From Sinonovacula constricta (Eukaryota; Mollusca; Bivalvia; Cardiida; Solecurtidae): a stretch of 64,000 nucleotides of DNA. Of the stretch, positions 29,501-44,500 are shown piece after piece. The notes beneath the pieces are model-generated. The model was not told the DNA's origin. It saw only the letters and a program-made list of their open reading frames with translations, and did no database searches. Made by a program: the position numbers and the translations under genes. Every line of letters begins with the position of its first letter. Position 1 is the stretch's first letter. Where the stretch lies: assembly GCA_007844125.1 (NCBI GenBank), contig CM017568.1, forward strand, positions 7,993,573-8,057,572. The letters are read 5' to 3'.

Positions 29501-32500
29501 CTATTATTATTTGTTAAGAGTATATTGGTTAAGATTAAACAGCATGTTTTGTTCATTAAAATATTAAAAACTAGGGGGTTGTGTATCTTTTATGTATGTG
29601 TTGTGGATGGCTGATGCGAGTTGAAACAATGTCCCATCAATGCTAAAATTTTCAGGAGCATGTGTCCTGAAATCTTCCTGGTATTTTGCATGCCATGAGT
29701 CAACAGCATTTATGTGTAAGAAAACCAAAAACATTATTATTAAAAGCTTATTCTACTTACTTTCCCTCCTTAGTCTTCCATAATAAGCATCATCATCATC
29801 AGCATCATCATCTAAGTCATCGTCATCAAAATCAATGCCTGTTTTGAAAGGTAATGGTTTTGTCTTATAGCAGAGAGAAATGACTTCTCTTTACATGTAT
29901 ATAGTTTGCATTTTTAAGGTACACTGGCTGAAGGAGTAAAAAAAAATACACAAAAAAAAACAATTATGAACATTACATTATATACAGCCTTTTATCTGCT
30001 GTTTCTTTAAGTGTTTGCATCTACGATGGTGAAGATTGTTTGAAGTACTGTAAATTATACATAGGAGTTACGGTTAAGATACAAAAATGGTATCGACTGA
30101 CTTATGTCTAAATATTCAAAGGCATAGGCTGACAGTGCAACTGCCATATGCCACCGTTTTGGCGTATACAGAAGTGCTTACCGTATTTTCTCACTATTGT
30201 CTTATAAGACTGGCCACCTAATTTACATGGGAAATTGCTGGTTTCTACTTCGACCCTCTTATAAGATGAGGCGAAAAAATTAATAGGAGCATCAACCAGT
30301 CAAGCTGTCTCAATTAAACAGTTAATTGGTTAACAGTGGCTGTAATTTCCACATGGGATATCTAGCAGGTATTTACCTCTCAGTTGCAAGAACATCCTGT
30401 AGCGCATGGCGGCATACATTCATTTCTTTAATCTACGTCACCAAGTCTAGCATGAAAGTACGCGATGTATCAGGAAACAGTGCACTGTCCTTGTGTAAAT
30501 GCCGCCACTCAATAATTTCTTGGAGACATGTATAACCAAGTCAACTTGACCTGTGTAATGAGGCAAGGCTTCACAGAAACACCAAGTAAATTACAGCTTG
30601 GTGTATATGCCAGATTGAAGTTAAATGTTTGTTTCAGTGTTTACTGACGGATAATAAGCTGTGTCATGGAGAACAAAGGGAAATGTATATGAGACATTTA
30701 ATCGTTGACCGACATACTTCAGGGCCAGTTAAGGTAAATTATCGATGGTTGATAATGACGGCATGTCAGGTCATTGCATAACTGCTTACAAGTTTCTAAG
30801 GTTCGCCCAAAAACAATGTAAAAACGTTTTGCCAAATTACTTGACCCCGCCTATAAGACAAGTCCCACACTTTGAACATGAAATTCTGAGAAAAACTGTG
30901 CGTCTTATTAGTGAAAAAATACGGTAGATGAACATTTTATGTTTACGCTGTTATATATACCAAATGACATTTTACAATGGAAAATTATGAGCATGCAACT
31001 AAAAAATAAAAATACCTCTTCTCATTCTTGAATCATCCAGATCGTCTGAATCATCCAAATAATCATCATCTGTCTGAGCCAAGTCTGCAACAATAATCAA
31101 TTAGACATAGGCCCGGATTTGTAATTGGTCGCTAGAAGTGCTGTTTGGGCAGTGTACGATTTTAACCGCTTAAATGATTAAAGATTTGCAAATAACAGCC
31201 AATATAGTTCTGATGTAAAACAATAGCATTAGAAAGCAGGCAAGCCTTCAGCTGCAAAAAAAACCACCTTTTCTTAAAATATAGATTATACATTGCCTGT
31301 TTAAATAAGATTAAAACTTTATTATAAAATGAAACTCTAAATAAAACTACAAATATATCAATTAACCACCCTCCAGAGCACGCAAGAATATAGCATCCAG
31401 ACTGTCAGTGATATGCAGTACATTTCATGTAAACGGCATAGTGCAGAAGTAACCTTTCCTCCATAAGTAAATGGGTCAACTTGTTTTGGTTATCAGCCTT
31501 TAACTTTCTGCTTATTTCCATAACATTGCAAGAAGAGCTGTATAGTGTGATGGGAGAAAGTTTATCCAACACAACAATAACGTAGAGCAGTTAATGTCCT
31601 GGTTATTGTTGTCTCAAAATCTAACTACTTGTTCCATACAATGAATACCACAGTGCTTATAGTGCTTTTATTTTAAGTTCTTGGGGAAAGTTGGCGGTGC
31701 CATTTGGGAGAAGAACTTTTTCTTTTTAAGTACATAACTTTTGAAAATGAAACTTGATTGTTTGGTTTAAAATGTCAAAATATAGAGATAAATAGGTTAT
31801 TTAAAATGACAAAAATGTACATACTTTTTCTTTTAAGAAGGAATGGGTCTGAATTTCAGCCCAAATTAACCATAAATAACTACAGACAAACAATGTATGA
31901 ATTTTGGAAGAAAAGTAAGCTTAAGAACCTTGTACATTTATTTACAGAAACACATTGTTTTGGAATCTAAGAATTAGAAAATCAATATGTCATCTAAAAC
32001 AAAATTCAAATACTTAATAAAATTTTACCAATATTAAAAATGCTTGCTGGGATTTAATTCCCATTTTAAACAGTATTTCTGTTACAAGAACAATGTTTAC
32101 ATGAACCCAATATAGTACTGCTTTCACTGTGATTGCACAAGGCAAACATGCGACAAGATATACTCGTTCCTTCTTCTGACCTAGTTATGGCCCATCAGAC
32201 CGCCGCTTTAAATACTATGTTGACATTTAACATACCATGGCTTTTTGAAGAACAGTTCAAAACATAAGGGCCATGATGGCCCTATATTGCTCACCGACAG
32301 ACCGCAGACATTAAGTCTTGTGGCTTTGCTTTTAAACAGATCAAAATTCTTTGAAAAAAGATCAAAATTCTTTGAAAAATCTTCATACAAGTCCACAAAA
32401 GGAGTACATTAACCATATATCAAGGCTCTAGCTTTTGTAGTTTCTGACAGGAAGATTTTCTAAGTTTTCCTCTACAGAAATATATAGAAAATGACTACAC

Positions 32501-35500
32501 ACCTAATGAATTATTTGGACAATCTTGATACAGGCTTTTTTTTGATGGATCAAAATTATTTGAACAACTTTCCATAACCCCTGCCTATCTAAGATTCTGA
32601 GAAAGTTGGGCTGAATTTGACCCAGCGGTTTCAGAGATGTTTGAAAATTGTGATGGATGTGCGACGCTGGATGTCGGACAGTGGATGATCACAACAGCTC
32701 ACTCTGAGCATAAGCTAAGGTGAGCTTAAAATGTCTAAGTTTACAATAATAAGAATATATAAGACAAAGTCCTCTTTGCCAGCAATTAAATAGTCTAGCC
32801 CATACCCACTTTAAACTGGTTTACATTTGCAAAAACAATTGTCATTAGTTTATAGTACATGAAGACTATCTAACAATGATTTATATGTTCATTCAAGATT
32901 GAGACGACGTAGGGCATCTATTTTGTTTGTGTTGTTGATAGTCACAACCTGAAATTTTCTGCAAATTGAAGCAGTTTTCTAACTGTCACGATTATGTGTC
33001 TTGATTTGTGGTTGCATGCTCTTATTAAATTGCATTTATATTTAAGAACAAATATATTATTGTTGAAAGTGTTTTCTACTTACTTGACCTCCTTAGCCTT
33101 TCATAATAAGCATCATCATCAGCATCATCATCTAAGTCATCGTCATCAAAATCACTGCCTGTTTTGGAAATGTTTTGTCTTATTAGAGATTAAAGAAGAT
33201 AAAAATACTTCCTCTGTAACAAATGTCATGTACTTACTTAGCAACGTGATTAGTATTTTATCTGTGTGAATCATATTGTGGAGTGATAATAAAGTGTAAA
33301 TTATCCAGTGGTGTTGGCGTATAATATCTGGTGTTGGTGTTAACAAGTGGTAGCAGAGGCGTATAAAGAAATCCTCGGTGGAAATCAGTGTGGTGTAGTG
33401 TGAATTTGGATTTTACACACAGATTTTAGCTTTCAAGCAAGGAATTCAGCATGGCGACCAGGATTAATCCTCCAGTTTTCGGAAATGGAAAGAACTATGA
33501 AAGATTTAAGCAAGAGCTTTTAGCATGGAGAGAAATAACTGACTTAAGCAAGGAAAAACAAGGCATTGCTGTTGCATTGACACTTCCGGAAAATGATGAG
33601 ACACAAATTCGTGAAAAAGTTTTTGACCAACTTCATCTGGACCAGTTAAAAAGCTATGATGGGCTAAATGTTCTCATTCACTTCTTGGACCAGCATCTCG
33701 CTAAGGATGATTTAACTGATAGTTTGGAAAAATTTGAGGATTTTGAAGATTTTAAAAGATTAGAAGGACAATCAATAGCTGAATTTGTGGCCATGTTTGA
33801 TTCTAAATATAGAAAGATAGAAAAGAAGGGAATGACACTGCCTAGTGAGATACTGGCTTTTAAACTGCTTAGGAAGGCTAATATTTCAAAGGAAGAGAAG
33901 TTGTTAGTACTGACTGGCATGAACTATGACAATAGGAAGACACTTTATGAGGAAGCCAAGAAGTCACTGAAGAAATTCAAGGGCAATGATATCGGATCAT
34001 CATGCAACCAGGCAAGCATCAAGCTTGAACCAGCGTTTCTGGCAGCAAATGAGGAGGCCTTGCTTGCAGCAGGGTATTCAAAAACACGAAGTGGCTATCA
34101 AGGTAATTACAGTAGTGGAAGAGGAGAAAATTGGAAACGGGGAAAACTGGGGAAAAGTGTTGTGAGAGGAGAGTTTGTCACAGGAAATCGAAGCAAGGGA
34201 TTTACAAAGAAAATAAATCCAATGGGACCAGACGGTAGACCCTTGACATGCAAATCATGTGGGTCTTATCGTCATCTGTTGCCTGCATGCCCTGATAGCT
34301 GGGAAAATATGAAGAGAGTGAATGCAGTGGAAGAAGAACATGCTGTTCTTTTTACTGGTTACGATAGAGACGAGATCAGGAGGCTGGGGGTTGATGCTCG
34401 AAACTGTGCAGTCCTTGACAGTGCCTGTAGCAGTACGGTGTGTGGAAAAGGTTGGTTGGACAATTACATAGAATCTTTGAACAATACAGACAGAGCGAAA
34501 GTGTTACAATCAGAAGGCCAAAAAGTGTTTAAATTCGGAGGGGGGACCTGCCTGAAATCGAAAGGTAAATATAGCATACCTGCTGTAGTTGCTGGCAAGG
34601 CTGTGACCATAAACACTGATGTCGTAGAGTCAGACATTCCTTTACTACTCTCCTGCACGGCAATGAAGAAAGCAGCAATAAAATTGGATCTTGAAAATGA
34701 TACAGCGACAATTATGGGAAAAGAGGTAGCACTGAACTTAACAACATCAGGCCATTACTGCATTCCGATAGACAAAACAGTAGAAGTTCCAGTGGAAACA
34801 GTGTGTGCAGTCAACTTTGTAAATTTAAAACCGCAAGAGAAGCACAAAAACCTTCTGAAACTGCACAGACAATTTGCACATCCTCCAAAGAAAAGGCTGG
34901 CAGCACTTTTGAAGGATGCTGGAGTATGGAAAACTGAGTACGAAGCAGATCTTGACCAGATAGAAAACAGGTGTGAACTTTGTAAAGTATATGCCAAGAC
35001 TCCTTCCAGGCCAGTGATAGGTATGCCAATGGCCTCCAGGTTCAATGAAAAGGTTGCAATGGATCTAAAACAATGGAATGGGCGATGGATTTTACACATC
35101 ATAGACATGTGGTCAAGATACACGTTGTCAACTTTCTTCGACAGAAAGAAGCCAAGTAATGTCATAGATGCTTTAATGAAAGAATGGGTTGCGAGATTTG
35201 GAGTTATGGGATCTTTGATGACAGACAATGGAGGGGAGTTCAATTCGGATGAGGTAAGGAAGATTGCATCCATACTGAACATTCAGTTATGTACGACTGC
35301 AGCTGAAAGTCCATTTCAGAATGGTTTGTGTGAAAGAGTGCATGCAATTACGGATATGATGTTAACCAAGCTTCATGCAGATAATGAAAAGGTAAACTTG
35401 CAGACACTTCTATCATGGGCAAATATGGCGAGAAATTCTTTGCAAATGTGGAATGGATACAGCAGCCATCAACTTGTCTTTGGCCAGAATCCAAACATTC

Positions 35501-38500
35501 CAAACATCATGAGTGAAAATTTGCCGGCTTTACAAGGATCGACGAGCAGTGAAGTTTTCGCAAAGCATCTGAATATACTACATGCAACTCGAAGGGCTTT
35601 TATACAGTCTGAAGCTGATGAAAGAGTAAGAAGGGCACTTAGGAATAAAATAAGAGCTTCAGAACAAGTGTTTGAACATGGAGACCGTGTGTTTTACAAG
35701 AGAGAAGGTGGAGAACGTTGGCTTGGACCGGGAAAAGAAGTTTTTCAAGATGGGAAAGTGGTGTTTGTGCGACATGGAGCAGTGTTTGTGCGTGTATCTC
35801 CCAATAGACTACAAAAGGTCAACAATTTTTTGGACAGAGAAAACAGAGTCATCAATGATCAAAGCGCAAATGCAGAAGGGGCCAATATTCCGCAAGAAAT
35901 TTCAAACACAGATGATCAACAGATAATTTCTGAAGAACTTCCTGCCAGAAGTGTGAATGATGATTTACAAACAAGGTTAGAGGACACACCAATTGTAGGG
36001 ACAGATAGAGATAGACAGACACAAGATACCAGACAAGATAGAAAGATACTGAAACCCAATGATAACATTCAGTATAAAACACAAGACACTGATGTTTGGA
36101 TACAGGCAAAAGTTCTAGGAAGGGCAGGAAAGGCAACAGGGAAGAACAAACACTGGTACAATGTTATGGAAGATACCAGTAAAGAGAAAAAGAGCATTAA
36201 TCTGGATGAAGTTGAATGGGAAATGATGACTGATAATGTCAATCTAGTGCTGGAGAACAATGATAATGTTTTAGGGGCAAAGTTTGAAGAGTTACAAAAA
36301 TTAAAACAATTCGGCACATATGTGGAAGTCAGAGATTATGGCCAAAATACATTATCAACTAGATGGGTCATAACTACAAAGAATGAACAGACTAAAGCAC
36401 GTCTTGTTGTTAGAGGCTTTGAAGAAGAATTCCTGTTGCAAAGTGATAGTCCAACAGTGGGAAAAGGAACTATGAGAATGTTTCTTTCTTTTGCATCCAT
36501 TAACAACTGGATTGTCAAGACCACTGACATTAAATCTGCATTTTTACAGGGTCAAGAGATAAAGAGGGACGTGTACATAAAGCCCCCAAAGGAGTGTGAA
36601 ACTGCTAAAGGAGTTGTCTGGAAGTTACGACATGGACTGTATGGACTCAAGGATGGTGCGAGACAGTTTTATCTGAGTGTAAAGGAAGAATTACTGAAAC
36701 TTGGATGTCAAATGTCAAAAATGGATCCTGCAATGTTTTTTTTTGCATACAAATGGAAAGTTGAGTGGTGTAATATGTTGCCATATTGATGATTTTCTAC
36801 ATGCTGGAGATGAAAACCTTGAGAGAATTATGATGAATCTGCGAAAAAGATTTCTAGCAGGAAAAGTAGAGGAAGGCAATTTTGATTATATAGGGTTTAG
36901 AGTTATGCAACAGTCCAGTGAAATCTTGCTTGACCAATCCAGATATGTAGGAAATATAAGGAGCCAGAGTTTAGATACAAAGAGGGTGCAACAGAAAGAA
37001 GACTTACTCACAGCTGAAGAACAATCTACCTACAGACAAATTGTTGGCCAGATGAACTGGGCCGTACAGGGAACTAGACCAGACATGGCTTTTGAACTCA
37101 TAGACCTGAGTACCAAGCTCAAACAAGCAACTGTAGGTGATTTGTCAAGGGCAGTAAAAACAGTCAACAGATTGAGAGATGTGAGATCTATGATAGCATT
37201 TCCAAGACTAAGCAGAAATGTCAGTGACTGGAGGATTGTGGTATTCACAGATGCATCTCTGTGCAACATCAACAATGGGACTGGAAGTACAGCGGCCTAT
37301 GTTGTGTGGTTAGCAGACAATCAGGGAAAATGTTGCCCACTTGCTTGGCATACAAACAAGATCAAACGGGTTGTTCGTTCAACAATTGCTGCTGAGGTGC
37401 TCAGTCTACAAGAAGGCCTTGAATGTGGATACTACTATAGAGAGATGCTGCAGGATATTATGAAGCTTCAAAGGAACATCATACCAATAATTGCTTATGG
37501 TGACAATAAAAGTGTCATTGATGCTTTAAATTCAACGAAGTTAGTTGATGACAAGCGCCTGCGGATCGACATAGCAGCCATCAATGAATCTTTATCCAGG
37601 AACGAAGTCAAAGATATCCGATGGTGTCCCAGAAAATACCACCTTGCAGACTGCATGACCAAACGAGGAGCTTCCGGTTACAACCTGCTGGAAGTATTCC
37701 ATGGAGGGCGATTTTCCGAAGAGTTTATCTAGACTGCTCATATTAATTTATTTCATTAATTTAATTTTATTAACACATACTCAAAAAGAAAAGAAAATAT
37801 AATGAATGTTAAAGTCATGTTCTACAACTCTAGTTTATGTTAGAATACTCTTCTTTTAGAAACAACATTAATTGACGTCATTGTGACATCATGACGTCAT
37901 GTACTTACTTAGCAACGTGATTAGTATTTTATCTGTGTGAATCATATTGTGGAGTGATAATAAAGTGTAAATTATCCAGTGGTGTTGGCATATAATATCT
38001 GGTGTTGGTGTTAACACAAAGCATATAGTTGGCATTTCAAAGATACACTAGCTGAGAGAGTGAAAAAACACAATTATGGACATTATATAAATAATATAAT
38101 AATAATTATAAAAAATCATATTCCAGGTGCTTTGACCTTGACCTTTGAACCACTGACCCAAAACACCAATATGGGTAATCTTCTTATCCTGACTGATGAC
38201 TCAACCAAGTTTAAGGATTACGAGCTTCATCGTTTCCTAGATATTGATCAAGAACAAACAAATGTGGTCTACATATAGAACAATCGACATCCCCAAAACA
38301 ATAGCTCCCATCTCCTTAAAGAGGGGCATAACAAATCTGTATTACTAAAAATTAAGGTAAATTAAAACTGATAATTGCCAATAATCAGCTATGGTATTTT
38401 GAGCCATTATTGGTTATGTAATCGAAATTTGGCTTTACCATGTAGTAGGTGACTTTTTTGGATAAATTATATTTGACTAAAATATGTTAAATCATAATAA

Positions 38501-41500
38501 ATGTAGACAAATACATCATACTTACAAATGACATGTTAAGTACTATATTAATAATTTAAGATGTTTTTGTCAAATGTTTTTAATTCTGTTCCATTTTGCA
38601 ATTCTGTAGTTAGTGACACAATTAGCGATCTCCAACAGGAATCAAGAAAATTATTACAGACAAGGCGACATTTGTAAAATCTGTTTTTAATAATATAATT
38701 AGTGATCATTTAATTTGTCAGCTTTTGATGTGCACAACAACAAAATACCAGAATTTCCTCAAAGATGCAATGACTGGGTTCAGAAAGGTCTGACATTTTC
38801 TGTATAGCGATCATTATGACGCCACTGACAGGATGTAACAGCCAAAGAGCATTTCATAGATACCTGTACACATTTGACTTTTTTATCAAATTTTATCAAC
38901 TTTATTACAACTACACAATTTGATGCACCTGTTAATTGTGAATATTGTAAAAATTCCATCAAAACCTTTCTGATAATTATATCTTATAAAAGTTGGTTTT
39001 CTGAAAGTATCCAGCGAATGGTGTCCTAATCAGTTTTTCTTAACACTTGACAACTTCAAGCTGTGTCAAATGACACTAATGTCATTGAGCATAGGTAATG
39101 TCGGCAAAATGATTAAAACACACAGTTCTTATAAAAACAGAAAAGTAAGCAGTTTATAAGCCCTTAAACATGGCCTTGACCTTTACTGTTGCACCTTTAA
39201 ATGTTTACTTGGCACACCTTCAAGTGTGTGCCAGTAAGATTGTGAAAATGGCAAAACAAAGATTATAATATAAAACATAAGTAGAAATTATAAGGAATAA
39301 CCATAAACATGACCTTGACTATGATTGACCTCAATGGTTGCACTTGTTAAAGGTATGCACAAACCACCTTCAAGTGGTGACAGTAAGATGTTAAAACTGG
39401 CAAATTTAGGATTCATAAGTAAGGAATTGCCTTAAACATGACATTAAGTATCACCTTAACCTAAATGCTTGCATATGTAAATGTTTACTTAAAATCTTTT
39501 GTGAAGTGTATATCAGTAAAATGGCGAAGTTTGTTTAAAGTACTTTACATTGTATGGAATAATGGTTAATACACAAAATTGGTTATGGTAAATGGACGTA
39601 GGAATAGATACACAATAAGCAGCTGCTGTTTTGTCACTTTTTGGAAGGCATAACAAATGCAAAGAAGATAATTTATGTTTAGGCTGTTAAAAATATCAAG
39701 TGACTTTAAAAATAATGGAACATTGATGAGTTTTGAAACTGAAATTTTTAAATTACCTCTTCTCATTCTTGAATCATCAAGATCATCTAGATCATCATCA
39801 TCTTCATAAGCCAAGTCTAAAACAATAATCAAATAGTCAAAAGCCCTGATATACAATTGCCAATAGAAGGGTCTCATATTTAGTCTACATTACTAATTGT
39901 ACCTATCTATTTTATCTGTGTTGTGGACAGTCATAACCTGAAATTTCCTGTTAGTGGGAACAAGGTCCTATAAATACTCTCAGGGCTGCATGTCTTGGAA
40001 TGTTTCTGGTCTTTTCCATGCACTAATTCAACTGCATTTATATGCAAAAAAAAAAAAAACGTTTTGGTTTGTTACAAGCTTATTCAACTTACTTTCCCTC
40101 CTAAGTCTTTCATAATAAGCATCCCCATCTTCAGCATCATCATCTAGGTCATCCTCATCAAAATCACTGCCTTTTATGAAAAAATTGTTTAGCAAAATTA
40201 CACAAGTAAATAATGTTTTCTCCATAATAAATTGCTAAACTTAGGTTTCATAGGTACAATGCTGGAATGATAATTTGTTTCAAGATGAAAGCATTTACCC
40301 GGTAAGTAACTGGATATAGGTGGTTTGGTAATTCAATAACAAACCAGAAATTTTGGTAAACATATACTTTGTTGGTGCACACCACACTAATGGATTTTAA
40401 CTTTTGATGCTCTGTCATAAATGACCAATGATTTAATTATTAAAGGTGGAATGTTAGATAAAACCACAACCTTTTCTTTTGTTTGCAACCCAAAATTTGT
40501 CCAAATCTTCAACACCAGTTTCATAAGACTCACAAGACATAAGAGGTAAACTTATCTTTATACTGGATGCCATATCATGTGTCAAGGTGCAGTAGTGGAT
40601 AATTATTCGTGCACACTGGATCAAAATTATACACAACCAAAAAGCTACAGTGGCAACCAAGGGCAATAACTATGGAAGATGTACAATGATCGATTGTAAA
40701 TTTTGAGCAAGCGTCACATTTAAGTGTCACATTGTCATAAAAGTGCTAAATCTTGATCCACTTTGTCATTTTTCTCTGTGTAAAATAATAATCCACTACT
40801 GAATCAACAATAATTCCTCATGAACTATAGAGAAAAAAGTAGGATTTTTATCTAAAGGTATCGCACTGTTCGTACTGTTATTCTTGAGAAGTGAGCCATG
40901 GACCGAACCATCAAAAGAGAATCGCGGTATACCGTCGTTAAGTATATTGTTACACCTCTAGTCTGCAGCATGGCACAAATAGGAATTACTTGGATACCAC
41001 TTTTAAAAGGAAATCGGCTAAAGAATGACATACCTGTTATCTCTTATCTATTTGACACAATCCTCCAGGTTTCTTATAAATAATTGTCATCACAAATACA
41101 TGTTTTATTTGACACCATGTCAGTGCTGTTGTTGTTTCATGTTTTTCCAAAAACTTTGTCAAAGAATTTTGCAGTAAAATATTTGGGCAAACGTTGGAAT
41201 GTAGCTCTTGGAGGAAATAAAAAAAATGCTGAGCACAAAACACATCTCTCTACCTCTTGTTTACAAGTTGTATGGCAGAATCCTGAATTTGAATCAAGAA
41301 AATTTAATGTACTAGACTGATCCTGCAACACTTAATATCCTATTTTGTTCTGGTTAAGAAGCTTTGAGAACACAAGTTAAACTTCAGATACACACTGTTG
41401 AGTGTGACACTAACATTGGGTGACTGGTCATAGTGTTCGACATAACAAGTAATGTGTCAACACTCACAGTGAATATGATGAAAAGGATTAAATGTTCTGG

Positions 41501-44500
41501 TGTCATTTGGAGCCTACAGGATTCACCACATTAGCACAAGCTGACTTTTTCAATGAGGATCGACAATGTGACTGCTATATGCCACTTTTGGAGACAGTAA
41601 TTATAAAAATATAAAAAAATAAAAATTCATGTTTAGTCTGTTACAAATAAAGAATTGCCTTTTAGAAGCTCAGAACATTGATGAGTTTTGCAATTGAAAA
41701 ATTTAGATTACCTCTTCTCATTCTTGAGTCATCTTGATCCTCTAGATCATCGTCATCTACTTCAGACAAGTCTGGAACAATAATCAAATGATTGCAGGCC
41801 CTGATATATCAATATTTGTAAGATGTTACTACCATACAGCATTTATATCCTACTCTCCTGGTGGGTCATGCAGTTTTGGTTATCAATCATTTAACTTTCT
41901 GCTATATCCACTACATTGTAGGCCATGTTGCCTAGGAACTGTCCATCTAACAAATGAATTATGTGCAAGTTTTCAACTCCATTGGTTATCAATGTTGTAT
42001 TTTTTTTCAGCAGTGAACAGGGTTTCTGCTTCCAATGAAAGCTGCTGATCAAACAAAACTCAACTATTACCAGTGCAACAAAGAGCAGTTCTACATATTT
42101 TCATGGTAGAATGTAAAACAAAAGGCAGAGTCACACAGTGTAACTCCTGCAGTAGAATCATCCAATGTTTGCATTAGTATGGCCAACCTTTTAACTAATT
42201 GTGAATGGATGGACAATGGCCATGAAATAGGCCAATTATGAGCCATATAAAATGCAAAGAAGACAATTTTATATATGCTGTATAAAATATAGATTGACTT
42301 TTACAAGAATGGAACATTTATGAGTTTTGCAGCTAAAAATATTAAATAACTTCTTCTCATACTTGAATCATCCAGATCATCATCATCTGCTATAGCCAAG
42401 TCAGAAATATGTATTCCAATAATCGCAGGCCCTAATATTACAGTCCATCAGGTTATGAGTGATCATTTTATATGAAAAATATGCAGATGAAAAATGATAA
42501 GTTTTCATTGAAAGCCATGGCATATTGATAAAGGCAGTCCAAGTTATGACAATGTAAGAAAGAACACATTAATCATAGGCCCTGCAGCAATATTTATTTA
42601 GATCAGTCTTATAAGTATTATGTGATTTTGCATTTAATGCATAAGCATGAAACAGAATTATTGAAGCCAGATACAAACATTTAAGTCATTGGACCAGATT
42701 GAGGCATTGAAGCGGCACAACAAACAGCCCACTCATGCCGGGAGACGCATAATCGTGTCGCATTTTACCTGTGTCTGGCTCTGGGTGCCGCATTAATGCG
42801 GCCGTGAAAATGGCTACTGACGAACGCCGCTTTAATGCACGCCTCATATATGTTGGTTTAAACTCATGTTTTCAAACACTTTTGAGTCTCAGCCAATTAA
42901 GTACATGGCAGTATCATAAATGCAAATGTCATGTTAATCTAAATCTATCGGCTTAAATCCTATTTGTTATTCATAAATTGTAGCGAGACAACAGAAAGGT
43001 CAGAAACATTTTTTTCTAATTCACATCTAAATTGAAACATTTCTCGGCTGAAACAGGATCGTATAAGCAGATTTAAAACGATTAATTAATACATCGAATT
43101 TCAGCCAATCAGAAACATCGTTACATCATGTGTTGGAATTTTATGTAACCCAGATGTAAACACAATGGATTAATTATGTTGAGACAAAGAAAAACGGCAA
43201 TGTTCCTTACTGTTAGCTTTAAAATTCCTACTTATACGCATATGTATCGCCGAATATGTGGAATTACCTGCGTTAAGTCCAATTATTATATGATAGTTGC
43301 AAATATCAACAGATCAAAAAACAAAAGCTAACTCTTGGAAATCGCCAAAGTTTTCAATCAAATATGAAGTTTAAGAGCATTATTTTCTCAAACTACCAGT
43401 AAATCGCAACTTTCATTTAAAGACAGCCGACTGTTTTAAAGTTACTCATTATATAATTTTTGTGTTATTTACCTTATAAACATAAAAAACTTGATGAGGT
43501 CAATTATATTTTATTTTAATCATTTGAAATGTGTTAATTTTGATATTATTAATCTTACTTGTTCTTCAGATTTCAGTCATTTTCACTCTTTCTGAAGTAT
43601 TTCTTTTCTTACAGTGTTAAATATTACACGGTTGTGTAAAGCACTTTCTGTGCTACAAGTATGTGAAAATATACTTTTAGAGTATATCCAAAATGACATG
43701 TTTATTGTGTTGTGTATACACCCACCCCCAATATCTTACACTGACCGATAATCCACACCAGATGTGTCTAGGCATGAGGGGCAGATAAGACCCCCACCAG
43801 GTGTAGGGGATGACTGGGGAAATGCCTCTAGGGGATGACTGGTTAATTGGCTGTAGGGCTCAATGAGTTAAAAAAGAAGTTTGTATTTATTTCCATGATC
43901 TAAAGTGAAATGAAAGGCAGAGTCTAGGAGCAGAACAAAATGGACAAATGTTAACATTTAGTCTGTTAAACAAGCTTTAAATGTAATTATAAAATGCAAC
44001 ACTAGATATACAAGGAACTATGAATATATAAACATAAACCCTCAAAAGCACACAAGAATACAGCAGCCAGACTCTCAGTGAAATGTGGTACATGTGTCAC
44101 AACCAGTCTGGGTAAAAGAAGAGAATTAAGGTATAGGCTGTTATAAATGCAAAATGAGTTTACAACCATGGACAAATTAATGGTTCTTACCTCTTCCCAA
44201 TCTTAAATCATTAATATCATTAATATCATCATCATTTGCTTCAGCCAACTCTAAAACATGCAAGAAAATAGTTACAGGCCCTGATTTATCAATGGTGTGA
44301 TATTATAGTTAGATGTAACCAGCATAGAGCAGTAGTGACCTGCTCTGTCATGGCAGGTCAACCAAATTTGACTGACCAGCCGTGGTACTACTTGTGCATT
44401 AGCAAAAGAGCTATACAACTACTATTTTTAATGATATTGGTATGCTGTGACCCTTGATCAGACCTGGGGCTTCTCGTACCTGGAGACGACACTCTACCGA

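Larger units (their letters stand above)
33224..38016 (+). mobile_element. Copia-type (Ty1/copia) LTR retrotransposon, near-complete, inserted antisense in an intron
   Basis: Seen: two direct repeats of 121-122 bp bracket a single long gag-pol frame whose domain order is gag, protease, integrase, reverse transcriptase, RNase H. Integrase before RT is diagnostic of the copia superfamily. It sits in the intron between the exons at 39757 and 33084, on the opposite strand to the host gene. The insertion splits a duplicated intron segment whose uninterrupted paralogue is visible near 29840-29960. Short LTRs and a single gag-pol frame recall the GalEa group of copia elements described from marine invertebrates; that placement is inference. 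The element carries one frame break in RT. No clear polypurine tract abuts the right LTR; a purine-rich run lies about 100 bp upstream (37782-37797). Confidence 0.92.

Noticed and set aside
34464..35282. Minus-strand frames inside the retrotransposon
   Set aside because: Shadows of the gag-pol frame, with no domain likeness.
40454..40666. 70-codon minus-strand frame (MASSIKISLP..)
   Set aside because: No splice sites in phase with the gene and no recognisable domain; it lies in an intron.
40898..41320. Plus-strand frames of 61 and 78 codons
   Set aside because: No homologue recognised and composition like surrounding intron; more likely repeat debris.
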